In this document: in pieces, positions 39,056 through 50,491 of the stretch | How positions within the stretch are numbered: position 1 is the stretch's first letter | Layout: the number at the start of each line of letters is the position of its first letter | Assembly (NCBI GenBank): GCA_949825025.1 | Contig: OX463778.1 | Coordinates: forward strand, 43,936,646 to 44,000,645 | Length of the DNA stretch: 64,000 nucleotides | Direction of reading: 5' to 3' | Source of the DNA: Siphlonurus alternatus | Lineage: Eukaryota > Arthropoda > Insecta > Ephemeroptera > Siphlonuridae | Translations under genes and position numbers: made by a program | Notes under the pieces: generated by a model | Database searches by the model: none | Told to the model about the DNA's origin: nothing | What the model saw: the letters and a program-made list of their open reading frames with translations, nothing else

Positions 39056-39601
39056 TTGCCGAGTTCATATTTTCTAAAAAATAAAAAGTTCGTATCGAAT
39101 TTTATGACAAACCGAAATCCAAAAATTCTATCCCACATATCTTCTCGAGAAAAAAAGAAAAAAAAAATACAAAACTATGAAAAAACGCGTACCTTAATTA
39201 CATACCTGACAAACACCCTTGATTAAGTCGACAAAAATACACCCATGCGCACCCATCTGATATCAGGTGGTATTATATGAGAAAATATAGTCATGTTCCA
39301 TAGCTCGAGCCTTAGCCCAAAAATATTAATTTAATATATAATTTTGTTCTGGAATCCGCGTCTTCCCGTCAAAAAATATTTGAAAACTCTTATGATAATT
39401 TAACAGATTATTAATTATGACAAATACATTCTTGATTTTTTGACGGGAAAACGGCTCCGAGCAAGCTTGATCCATCATGGAACATGGCTATCTTATTTTT
39501 TTCATACCACCTTTGGCTACCAGTGTATTTTTTCGAGTGAATTAACGGAGGGTGATTTTCAGGTAAGACCTGATGTGTTAAACAACGGCTCTCTAGGAAT
39601 T

Positions 39602-39632
<31 letters not shown>

Positions 39633-39757
39633 GAGAACCTAGTATGTAAGATATTGTCATTTTTTGCATGGATTTTTGACTTTTGGTTTCATATGGGTGA
39701 GGAGAATTAGAATTATTTTTAGAAAATATTAAATATTAACTCAGCTTTTCCGTTCCG
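39056..39757. mobile_element. Foldback element of about 700 bp
   Basis: An imperfect palindrome whose matching blocks include ATATTTTCTAAAAA, ACCTGACAAACACCC / GGGTGATTTTCAGGT, AGGTGGTAT, CATGTTCCAT / ATGGAACATG and CCCGTCAAAAAAT. The centre is near 39400. The arms have many mismatches and a T-run expansion at 39608-39632, so boundaries are approximate. Confidence 0.65.
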
Positions 39758-40164
39758 TTTCGATTCTTTTTTTTTTTTTTTTTTCTTTTCTTTTTTATTG
39801 GTAGACCTAGACCATATTCACCATATATATGTGAACTTTTTAACTTTTAATTAAAAAAACATTTAAACTTTAAATTTTCACAATAAACGAAAACTTGCAA
39901 TTTTTTGACATTTTAAGATTTATTAAAAAAAATAAAAATAAGAAAGCTTGTACCCTTTTTCTAAAAAATCGCACGTGCATGAGGTGGGCTACCTCTTCCC
40001 CCACCCCACCCCCGCTCCACGGCCGGGCCCTTCGGCCCCACCTGCGGGGCGGGCTTTCGGCTCCCAGACCGACCCTGGATAACGCTACAAACAACAATTG
40101 ATGGGAAAAATATTATCAAATAAATTTACCCGGTTATAAATCAGATTTTTTTTTTCTCTCTTTT

Positions 40165-40222
<58 letters not shown>

Positions 40223-40854
40223 CTATATATTATAACATATCGAAACACAATCAAATACCCCCCAATAAAAATGTATCGTTGGCGCCGGTTTTGTGACTTT
40301 TTATGCCAAATATATCTATGTAGACATTTTATGTCAATGTAACTTTGTGTATACGCGTCTTTGCCGCGGTGGGACAATATCAATGCTGAGTTATCTCCTC
40401 CCAAGCGACTGGAGTAAACTATCGCTTCCTGTCTAGGGGGTAAAAGTTCTTATATAGCTTATAGGTCTTGCCGCCTCCTCCTCCTTCTCTGATGGCACGT
40501 CCTTGCGGTGACTGTTGCTGTGCTGCAGCCCTCAATGGCGACCGGGATGCTGGTGTTGCCTCTCAAAACAATGTTGTCACCCTACACCCCTTGCCGCACC
40601 CTATCTGATGACTTATGATGTGACCGAGCTGACTCCCATACATTCCTCTAAATCCACAAATAATAATAATAATAATAATAAACCTACTTGCTAAATATGT
40701 TGTATCTTTCGAACTTTTCCGAAAATTAAAATATCAATTTGTTTTGACGATTATTTCTAACATAAACAAACAATTTTTCAATGATTATTTTATGAATGAC
40801 GCTCTTTATCATTACAGCTTTTTTTAGCTTTATTCTTTGAATGCTGATAAAAAA
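39758..40854. other. Intergenic with C-rich patch and (TC)n
   Basis: A GC-rich patch is at 39985-40080 and an uninterrupted TC dinucleotide tract at about 40168-40219. No gene is supported. Confidence 0.6.
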
Positions 40855-40926
40855 AACGGGCATTTAGTGCAGTGATAGCTTATAGCGCATTAACTCTTCA
40901 TCAAATGGTCGTGAGTTCGATCCTAC
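40855..40926 (+). repeat. tRNA-like SINE head fragment
   Basis: An A-box-like TTAGTGCAGTGATAGC, an AGCGCATTA D-arm region and a strong B-box, GTCGTGAGTTCGATCC, are in tRNA-like order. The D-arm region is over-long and the acceptor stem does not pair, so this is a tRNA-derived SINE or tRNA pseudogene. It is interrupted by the MITE at 40927. Confidence 0.5.
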
Positions 40927-41093
40927 CAGGCTCGGACTGATCATAAGAGTTTGTGAGCGATCGCTCAGTAGGCTCCCTCGGCTAGGAGACCCCTACAATG
41001 TTAAAATTAGGCCCCCACAGGGTCAAGTAGGCCCTTGATATGGGCCCGCACTCATGTTTGCTCAGTAGGCCCTTTGAGCCCAGTCCAACCCTG
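40927..41093. mobile_element. 167-bp hAT MITE inserted in the tRNA-like repeat
   Basis: Ends CAGGCTCGGACTG and CAGTCCAACCCTG. It is flanked by a perfect 8-bp duplication GATCCTAC (40919-40926, 41094-41101), which is part of the tRNA-like B-box region. CAGG...CCTG ends with an 8-bp duplication indicate hAT. Insertion order is clear: repeat first, MITE second. Confidence 0.9.
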
Positions 41094-41101
41094 GATCCTA
41101 C

Positions 41102-42429
41102 AACAAGAAACCTCGACTTTTATTCACATACATGGCAGTAATTAAAGTGTATTCAGGAGGTTTGACGGTATCATTGTACCAATTGCTGACCATCCTGACT
41201 GAAGTTTTCATGGTTTTCTTACTTTGTATTATAGACAAACTATAAGACAAATCCTTCTGGGATGCCATCGCAGATTCCATGCAGAAGTTATAAACCTCAA
41301 AATTGAGATTTTATTTAAACATAATTAAATTCTGATGGCTACATTTGATTTAAATTCTTCAACCATATATTAACATTAATTAGTTTTTTTTTATATATAA
41401 CGCAACAGTGACGCAACTAGTCATGCAGAAGCAGAAAGAATGGAAAATAAACATCGGTGACATTGACCACGAAGAATGCATGATGTGTAGTAAAGATAAC
41501 TTTTATAAATTTGTATGAATTATTCAAAACAATCAAGTCTCAATTCTTGTTAAGTGATAAAAAAAAAATCGTGTCTTAGAATTGAATTAAAAGGTTCTGC
41601 ATGCTGTGCTGCAACATTTTTTATTGTTATAATATTATTAATGATTATGTTAAAATTGTTTAAAATAATTGATAAAAACACATTCTGAATTAAATTTTTG
41701 CCAACTCATTTTTTCGGGCATAATTTATAAACGATAATGTATCCCTTATATGTGGTTATCTTTTTGTAGTATTATAAAAGAAGACACTTGAAAAAGGTTA
41801 AAAGTCATCTTGTAAACTGATTTATGAAATAGGTTTCTTTTGAGGATGAAGAATAACTTTAGAAGTGGAGGTTAAAAAGCACATCTCGGTCATTGTACCT
41901 TCCTTTTTTTTTCTGACTACTTATATCGCTACAGAAAAGACATTTGTAACTTGTCTATTCAAGTGTATAAAAGCTGCAATTTTCCTCCCTCCAAAAAAGT
42001 TTGTGTACATGTTATGTAGGGTGATAGACGTTTCTGGTAGTGATCATCATCAACTTCCTCAAGAAGTCCAGGGTTATGTAGCAAGCATTGGTGTCTATCT
42101 GTTTATATCACACCCATGTTACCAGGAGGAGACTTCATCCTCCCCTTAGAACCAACACCATCAGCCTCTTTGCTTCCCTCGCGCTGCTGTTGCCTGCTGC
42201 TTGCGCTCAAAGGTACCCGCCCGCCCACCCGACCGCATTCCTCCGACTAGCCCAAGCGCCTGCTTGCTTGCTTTCTTGCTTGCTTGCTCCCGCCTCACCG
42301 GCCTCTCCTGCTGCTCCTGCTGCTAATGCTGACGCCGCCACTGCCGCACTCAGGTTTCCAACACTGACAAATTTTTGGGTGGGCTCTTCTCTTTTCTTAT
42401 ACTTTTCGTCGTCTTTTCTCTGGAAGTAG
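41102..42429. other. Intergenic, ending in a GC-rich island
   Basis: AT-rich to about 42080, then a C-rich segment with CTTGCTTGCT repeats (42260-42290) and CTGCTGCTCCTGCTG. Open frames exist, but none has a convincing start and splice sites. Confidence 0.45.
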
Positions 42430-42619
42430 GCTGCAAATGGACACCACAGTGATGGCGAGTGTGGGAACGCAACGAGAAGTAGCAGCAGCACCTCAACAGA
42501 TCCAACAGCTTCTGTCGCCCTCTCAGACGAGTCTTATCCCAACAGCCCTCATATGGACCTCTCTGTACAGGTTCACTCAACTGGTCACTTGCTCCATTAT
42601 ATTGCACGCATGAAGAAAG
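42430..42619 (+). CDS. Candidate coding exon, unknown gene
   Basis: A strong pyrimidine tract ends at AG 42429. From 42430 one frame is open for 63 codons and has coding-like content: a Ser/Thr-rich stretch followed by LSDESYPNSPHMDLSVQ. The donor is uncertain: CAG|GTTCAC after 42570 (phase 0) or AAAG|GTTTTG after 42619 (phase 1). Only the latter joins in frame to the candidate exon at 45355. Both donors are weak. Not recognised. Confidence 0.25.
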
Positions 42620-45354
42620 GTTTTGGTTTCCTTTTATTGTGATGGAGCAAGGGGGAAAAAAGCGGCGCCACATATTATACATAGAATGAATACAAATAAA
42701 AAGATACCGCAAAATTTAACAATTTATCAATAGACAAATATCTTGTAAACATTGATGGTCATACATAATATTTTTGTGTATTATAATAAAAATAATGAAA
42801 TAAATACTGTTTAGACACACAATAATGTTTTAAGTTTTGTAGCTGTAATGATCGAACTACTGTATAATGTTTAGTTTTGTACTATTACAGTTGAAAATTA
42901 AAATAAAATAATTTTAAAAAGAGTATAATTGTATAAGATAGAATGATATAAGTTACATATAATATTACATTCTTTAACTTCATTGTGTTTATTTATTTTC
43001 CTACATTTTGTGTCGTAATTGTAATTATATTCAGCATTTTTCTAGTGCATGAAAATAAAATATCTAAATCAATAAATAAACATTGCTATAAACATATTTG
43101 ATCAATTTAATGATATTTAATCCTTTATTTGTTACAAAAATAATAAAAAAATCAAATGAAATAAAATCAACGTACAGATAAAACGTATAAAAATAAATTA
43201 TCTAGATAAATTATTGTTAAATTCATACCGTACACAATATTTCTAATCCTCCAATTAGGGTCAGAAAAAATCATTCATTCATTGCAAATTCTGTTTAAAT
43301 ACCCACACAGAGCACGCACGCTTCCCACGACGTAATGTGGGGTCTATATCCATTCATTGAGATTTTTTTTTTTTTTTTTTCATGTTATTTCTTTTTTCAT
43401 TCATTGAGTGTCGGTATCTATAAGAAGATTTGCTTGAAATTTTCATTGAACTCGTTTATTGGTTCGTAAGTAATTTGCTTTCATTCATTTCGCTTATACT
43501 TCGTGCAGTTTATATGATGAAAACCACAGGCTGCATCGTTTATAAATAGTTATATTATTATGTTATATTATTATACACTTTAACAAAAAGAATTTGTAAA
43601 ACACAATATTTTATGAACGTTTGACAAATAATATAACTTTATGATCGTTGGTTTGTCCTTGCATGTTTCCCGTGAAGAATGTAGCTTGCAAGCATGATGA
43701 TGTCGCAGCGTTGTGTCGCTTTGCTACGTGTTGTCACGTAGACTAACAAACACAAGCACGTTCGAATTCAGCCATGTTTCCGCGCGCGTGCAAAAGCGCC
43801 TGACTTAGCGGCAACCATTCGAGCATCTTTGTCGTGCGGGAAGCCTGTATCATAATTCAGCAGGATACTCTTGCTCGCGGCGAAGCGAATGATCATAATG
43901 TCCGTGACAAATAACCATGCACGCAAGCAAGGCAACAACGACAGAGGAAAGAAGGAAGTCTGCAGCGGCAAATAAAAAAATTGGAGCAATATAGAACTAC
44001 AAGTGGCGTTTTGTGTCTACCGCAATGGCTGCTGGGCTGGCCTCGAGATCACGGGGGGCTTACAAGACGTCGTTGCACCTCTGTGATTTCATCAAATATC
44101 AATTGGCGGCTTCTTATAAACAAGATCATTTTTATTCTTTATATTGTTACTGAAACAAATTAATTAACCGTTTCCAGCTCTTTACTTACTTTTAAAAAAA
44201 AAACTTTATAATACAGAACATATCCAACAAACAAGAATTTTATTAACAGGCGTAATCTAAATTTAATGTATCAAGCTCTGAATTAAACAAGTGGTTAAAT
44301 TTCACAGCTTATTTTCTATAGATAACATCATCTTTCAAATATAGTTGTTCATTGTTATCTGCTTCGTTCGTTTGTTAACATTAAAAGTTAAAACAAAATA
44401 TACATTTAGAAATTAAACAAAATCGCCTTTTCTAGAAAACTTTTTACTTTTTTGGTTTAATAAGGCTATATACTAACTCACTCTGGGTTTAAAGTCACGT
44501 GTATACAATAAATTTGGCAAGAATTCGCTTATCGTGCTAGTAAACCAGCAAGCACGGATGTGCAGTAGTGACGTCACTGGGCCAGTCAAGGTCGGACTAC
44601 GTGGCTGCCGCTGAGATTTGAGGATGGAGAGATTGAGGGAGGGAGAGAGTCTGAGTTGACTATACGAAGTGGACCCCGCACAGAGAGCACAGTCAGTACA
44701 ACAGCCCCTGCATGTACTGTACCTCTGTAATCCCCCCCCCCCTCTGACCGCGACTCAGCATTTTTAATGTCTGCAATGCTGTAAATATGCCATAAGTTCC
44801 TTGATGCCTGGGGCCCAATCAAACTCACCCAGACCATTAACAAAGCATTGGCACAAACCAGTTTTTATTATTTAATATACAGAGAGCCACATTTTACATT
44901 TAATTAAATATTTTTGTTATTTGATTTATGAGATGAGGTAAATGTAATTTGCCCGCTGTATGAAGTGTTTGCCATACTATTGCATGAAATATTTATGAAA
45001 AAGAAAAAGGTTTAAATAAAGGATAAAAATATATAATATATTAATATCAAATATCATAATTCAATGTTTTGTGATAACTGTCATAAACTTTATACAAAAA
45101 ACACAAAATATTTCTTTGGTGATTTGTAAATAAGTTTGTTTTAAAACAATTTATTACATACTTAATTTAAGCTAACGAAATTGTAACCCATTATTTTTGC
45201 TAATTACGGTATTTAACTCAATAAGAAAATTTAATTTATGTTGAAATTTTTTTATGGTTCTTCCATAATTAAAGAGACTATCGGTAAAAAAATGAAATTA
45301 TTTCAAGAGTGAAAGTGTTAAATAGAAATAGTTTCTTTTGTTATTCTCATGCAG
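42620..45354. other. AT-rich non-coding stretch
   Basis: Possibly an intron of the candidate gene above. A GC-richer island is near 43770-44060 and another near 44560-44830. No supported exon, RNA or repeat family. Confidence 0.45.
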
Positions 45355-45453
45355 GTTTTCGCTTGAGGCGTGGTGCGATCTCCGCCTTCCACCATATTGC
45401 TGCAATTAATAATTATCTCAGCCAAATTGAGGATGTGTGCAAGATTGAAATAG
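45355..45453 (+). CDS. Candidate coding exon (33 codons), unknown gene
   Basis: Excellent splice sites: a pyrimidine-rich tract and ATGCAG acceptor before 45355, and the donor ATAG|GTAAGA after 45453. Only one of the three frames is open; it reads FRLRRGAISAFHHIAAINNY then LSQIEDVCKIEI, which looks like an ordinary helical protein segment. Phase is 1 at both ends. The host gene is not recognised. Confidence 0.4.
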
Positions 45454-46378
45454 GTAAGATATATTCAACTTAAAAAAAAAAAAAAAAAAATACTCCAATT
45501 TTATGTAAACCGTAACTTTTAAAAATTTGTATTGCAATATGTAAAAAAAAAAAAAAAAAACGGTATTTTTAAATCTCTTGGGGCACAATCCATTTAAATC
45601 CATGCAGTATGAAGTCAGGGTTTCATGTTGTTCTGTTGACCATCTCCTTGCCGAAGTCCAGCTTGGGAGGGCTGCGATGGTACGTAGCCTGGTAAAAAAA
45701 TATTACCTTTTACATCTGTAAGTTTACCTTGGTGGCGCTTGCAATGTTGTAGAACCCAACAACTTGGCAACTATGCCCGCTTGTTGCTTGATGGTTAGTG
45801 TAAGAAGGAATCTGCTGAGCTCTCTTTTTTTTTCCTTGTTAGATACCGCGGCCGGCCGCGCTACCATAACATAAAGAAATGAGAAGCAAGCAAGAAAAGG
45901 TGCGGTCCACGAATTGGTCGGTCTATTTTGTTGATGGCTATACTTATATACCTTGAGGCGATTTGATGATCAAGCAGGCGCGGCAAGGCGCCCTCTTTTT
46001 AAAGAGAGAGATGAAAAATCATTTCACGCCGATAGTAGTTATATTATAGAGCGCTCTTTGATACACATATAGGCTGCACAGTCGGTGTTTCTTGTTGTAT
46101 GTTGTACGGCGTGAGAAACGCCTCCGGAATGTTTATTTCACGACCTTCGTAACAATCAGGTACCCTGGTTTTGTATACCTTCATCAACGTGTGTATATAA
46201 CTATATATACAGTATTAGAATCACATACCTTTAGACCATGACCCATTATAATATATTGAAAGTGGGAGAGAACAATATTGATAGCCATCATGCATGCATG
46301 CATGCTAGAGAACTGGGAGGTGTTTGTATTAATTTTTGGCTGCTGGTCCTAAGCGCGAAATTCTAGTTGTAGCTGCAG

Positions 46379-46426
46379 GTGACCTAGAACGAAGAAGGAA
46401 GCTGCTGAGAGATCGCAAGAGGCTCG
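46379..46426 (+). CDS. Candidate 48-nt coding exon, phase-compatible with 45355
   Basis: Acceptor TAGCTGCAG before 46379 and donor CTCG|GTAAGG after 46426. In the phase left by the 45355-45453 exon it reads DLERRRKLLRDRKRL, a very basic helix. Both ends are phase 1, so it fits directly after that exon. Only length, splice sites and phase support it; the next exon was not found with confidence. Confidence 0.3.
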
Positions 46427-46721
46427 GTAAGGAGCGAACAATCTGCGAGACAAAGGACTGGCAGTTCGGCCGGCACAGAGCGCTCTCCAAGACCCAGCCG
46501 CTCTCACGATTATTTGCATGACAGTTGGCCGCCGCTGAGAGGCAGCACTCTGTCAGTCCTCTCTACTGCACTCTCTTACGTTACCTGGCTGGCCGCTATA
46601 GTCAAATGAGATTCGCAAAAAGCAAGTTACAAGCAATCGACCACCGCCGCGGCCTTTGGTTCCTTTTTATAAACAACTATATATGGATATATGCTCACTT
46701 TAACCATATGCATAAATATTC

Positions 46722-46789
<68 letters not shown>

Positions 46790-49108
46790 ATTATATAATA
46801 TAATTTATACATTTTTTTTCAACTATTTAAACTTAACTTTTTTTTTTTCTCTTTGTTTACGTTAAATATTGACTTTCGTATTCATAAAAAATTAAACATG
46901 CATATTTCTAGATAAAATGTAAAAAAAAAAAAAATAAAAAAAAAAATAAATAAATAAATTTGTATTTGAGGTTTAAGTTTCATAAATTTATTGTTAAATT
47001 TTTCATTTTATATTATATAATACCTTAGGCATCGTATATATATTATATAATATTACATTACATGCCTCGTCATAACTATTAACATTGCAATTATGTAGCA
47101 GAGAATGGAATTTTTATTCGAATGCTGGAATGGAGAACAAGTTTAATATAAGACTAAAATTTTCTTATAACAAATTTTCCATTTAGGTTATATATATGTG
47201 AAACTTGAATTGTATTCGTAAAGAAAGAAAGCGAATAAACCAGATCACAATTATGTTGTTGAAAAGGAAACTTGATGGCTTTGTATTTTTTGTTGTTTAA
47301 TAATATAAGTTTGATGCCGTAAGTTGTGCGGCCACTGTCTCCCCCTACTGGAGGAATGTCTCACAGACCTAACTAAATTATTTTTTATCAAAGCTAAGGG
47401 AACTGTTGCTATCAATGATCAAAGCTTTGAGAGAAGTGGGGGGGGGTATTTTTTACTTAGACGACCGAGCGGCATAAAGAAGTGTTTTTGTTGGGGTCCA
47501 TTGATTGAGCGAGCAGCTAGGCAGGTCTCTCTCATCAACCCCCGGCCGTGGGGATGAAGAGGGTTGGAATGCGGAGGCGCCCCGCCCCTCACCATGGTGT
47601 GAGGGTGGGCGGGGATGATGATCTGATATCGACAGCATCTTTCTGGTGGCTTCTGCTCCATGGGAAGCCCTCGCACCACCGCGCGAGAAAAACTGATGTG
47701 CAATGAATCTTCATATGACCATTCACAATCTTCCCTCTATAATCACCTCATTATTCTTCCCAACTATATATTTTTTTTTACTTCTCTCTTATTTTCTCCC
47801 ATTGAATCTCATAGTTAACTAACTTTTTTTATACATAATCTTACATTCATAATCTTCTTATAGTTTTGTTCATGAATTTTTAAAATTATGGATGTTAAAA
47901 ACAATTTTCACACCATATCCTTTTTTAGCCTCGCTTTCATTGATGTTGAAAGCTAGGTATATGTAATATAGAAAATAGTTCTATGATTATAAGTTTCATT
48001 CACCGCTATCTAGTATTTTAGATCAATATAAACATACTTTTGTATCTACATCTGTATACCTAATATATAAAATTTTAACCCTCCTGTATCTATTAATAAT
48101 TATATAGACAGAAGAAAGGTGTGAAGGTGCGGCACATATAAAAAGTTTTGCCTAAACATCAGGATACTATTATATATTATTACTGAGTAAATCTACAATA
48201 TAATATATATATACAATAAGTAAGCCAATAGGGCTAGTCTGTCTCTATGGATACGTGCGACATGTTCCCACGTTCTTGTGTGTAAATACAGTCAGTCAGT
48301 CAGTCAGCAAGGCAGCCTAAAACTTTTGAGTGTCTGAAGGGTATTGCAAGTTCGCGAGGTGAAAGTCTGCGCTCAAGGTTCGAGTCCGAGCCACGCGCAG
48401 GCTTCTTGGAGGTGCGACGACTACGACGCTTTTGCTTTCTTATATAAACCTCTCGAAGGACGACATGACGCCCCCGACATGCGGGCTCTCTCGCAGCGTC
48501 ACCATTCTAAAGGTTTAGTTAGCCACGTCTTTCTATCGTGCAGCAGAATTTTGGCCGAGAGCCGAGCACGTGTCATAATGTGCACACCCATCACTTCCGT
48601 TGCTAACTTAGCTAATTTTTATTCTTAGACCAAAGCCCATTGTATTGTTTTACACACCAACATAACATACACAAAATGATTTTTGATTTGATTTAACTTT
48701 AAAAAAAAAAATAAAAAAAATAATAATTGCTATTTTATACTGCGTCATAATATTTAGTAGATATACAATCGGAATTTTATATCAATTTAAAGTTCTATCA
48801 ATGGATTATTATTCGAACAATGATAAATGATTGCTTTGGCATTTTGTATGAATACTATTGAGTTGATGGATTAATAAAATCAACTCTTTAATTTATTAAC
48901 TGCACGTTGTTATCTTCATTTTAACAACACTTTGATCAAGATTGAGAGTTTGTGCACTTCCATATGCCATTTATGTCTTGATTATGAAGTAACGAAGTAT
49001 AATGTCATAATGTGGCATGAACATTATTTCTATTAGCAATTATTGAGAAATCGACTTTCAACCAAAATAATTGTATACAATTTACTTGCGTTTTATGTTG
49101 TATTAAGC
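46427..49108. other. Non-coding with (TA)n and GC-richer islands
   Basis: A (TA)n tract is at about 46726-46786 and a (CATG)n run at 46289-46305 lies just upstream. A GC-richer island is near 47320-47700. Five CAGT units are at about 48290-48307, followed by another island at 48340-48600. No gene supported. Confidence 0.5.
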
Positions 49109-49228
49109 CGGTATTAGACGATACAATTTTTCTGATTATTGCATATATACAATTTTTCCTTACAAGAAAATTTCATCTCCATACAAACAAATGGATTTCA
49201 AGTTTTCTTGTAAGGAAAAATTGTATTT
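49109..49228 (+). mobile_element. Small MITE, family CGGTATTA, copy 2
   Basis: Starts CGGTATTAGACGATACAATT and contains a hairpin TTTTTCCTTACAAGAAAA / TTTTCTTGTAAGGAAAAA around a short loop. It is the second member of the family seen at 6170-6290 and is better preserved than that copy. Confidence 0.7.
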
Positions 49229-50425
49229 TAAATATTATTAGTTTTTTTTCTCCAAATTATAAAAGTAGTTTTAATGATAAGGTTTACCTTTATTAAAATT
49301 GTCAAAGGTGCGTAAAGGCGGCTTTTGAAACAAGTGGATGTAATAATATTTAACTGTATGAATAAGGTATATATAGAGCTATTATATACATTTTTTTTAT
49401 TTGTGATGTTTTATCAAAATGATTTGCGAGACTCCTTGAGACCTAGACGGAATCTGATACGTGTTTTTATAGATCTATATGCTAATCTTAAAGATAGATG
49501 AGCGCGTGTTTTAAAAACATCGTATAATATCTTATATAGCATAGCAACAGAGCTTGAATTTTATATAAAAAAATAAATATATGGGCACACATTTTTAGTG
49601 GAATGTAGTTTAAAGTCATAACATAATAATTATTGATTCAAAGAAGAGAGTTATTACTTTATATTTGTTACTCTTTTTTTGAATAAATTTCATGCAGTCA
49701 TCACCATTTTTTTTTTCTACCTTGATATGCACTAATTGGTCCCATAACCCGGCGATGAAGGCCGTCTAGATGGGTGCGGCAGTTGCTGCTATATACTCTA
49801 TACGTGTTGGAGACGAATTGAACGAACCAGCAAAACGAGAGGTGGAAAATTTATCTTCCGTTATAGCGCGACCAATATATCAAGTGATCGTATACACTGT
49901 CAGTGTATACATAAGTTTGTTGCAGTCAGAACTGGTCATCAGCAGGTCGGCGGAATTCCTTGATGGTCATTATTATGTATGTGTATATAAAAAGAAGAGA
50001 AGCTGTAAGGAATATTTTTGGTATTTAACAAACAATAGATCGAGGATATAACCACAAGCTTTTAAAGGTGAGATGCTCCACGAGGTAAGGCGGCACGCGG
50101 TTTTTCGTGTGTCTGCATAACACGTACCACAGTCCTGAGATTCCAAAGAAATTCTTGTGCAAATACACTTACAATATAAGGAGGATAAAAAAAGAAGAAC
50201 CTCTATGTAGGATTTATTTATACTGCATGTATATCATACACAAACTGGGCAATATAATGAATACACGCGTATATAAAGAAAGTGATGTCATTTTTTGGTT
50301 ATATTATAAGCTGTATGGAAAGAGTGGTGGCAAGATTCGAACCAAAAAATAAAAAAGAGGATATACATAAAAAAGTGTATATATACAGAGAAGCCGCAAA
50401 GAAGAAGACAAGGAGGCTGTGATTT

Positions 50426-50491
<66 letters not shown>

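Noticed and set aside
48355..48410. GGTTCGAGTCC resembling a tRNA B-box
   Set aside because: No A-box at the right distance, no acceptor stem and no anticodon arm can be folded.
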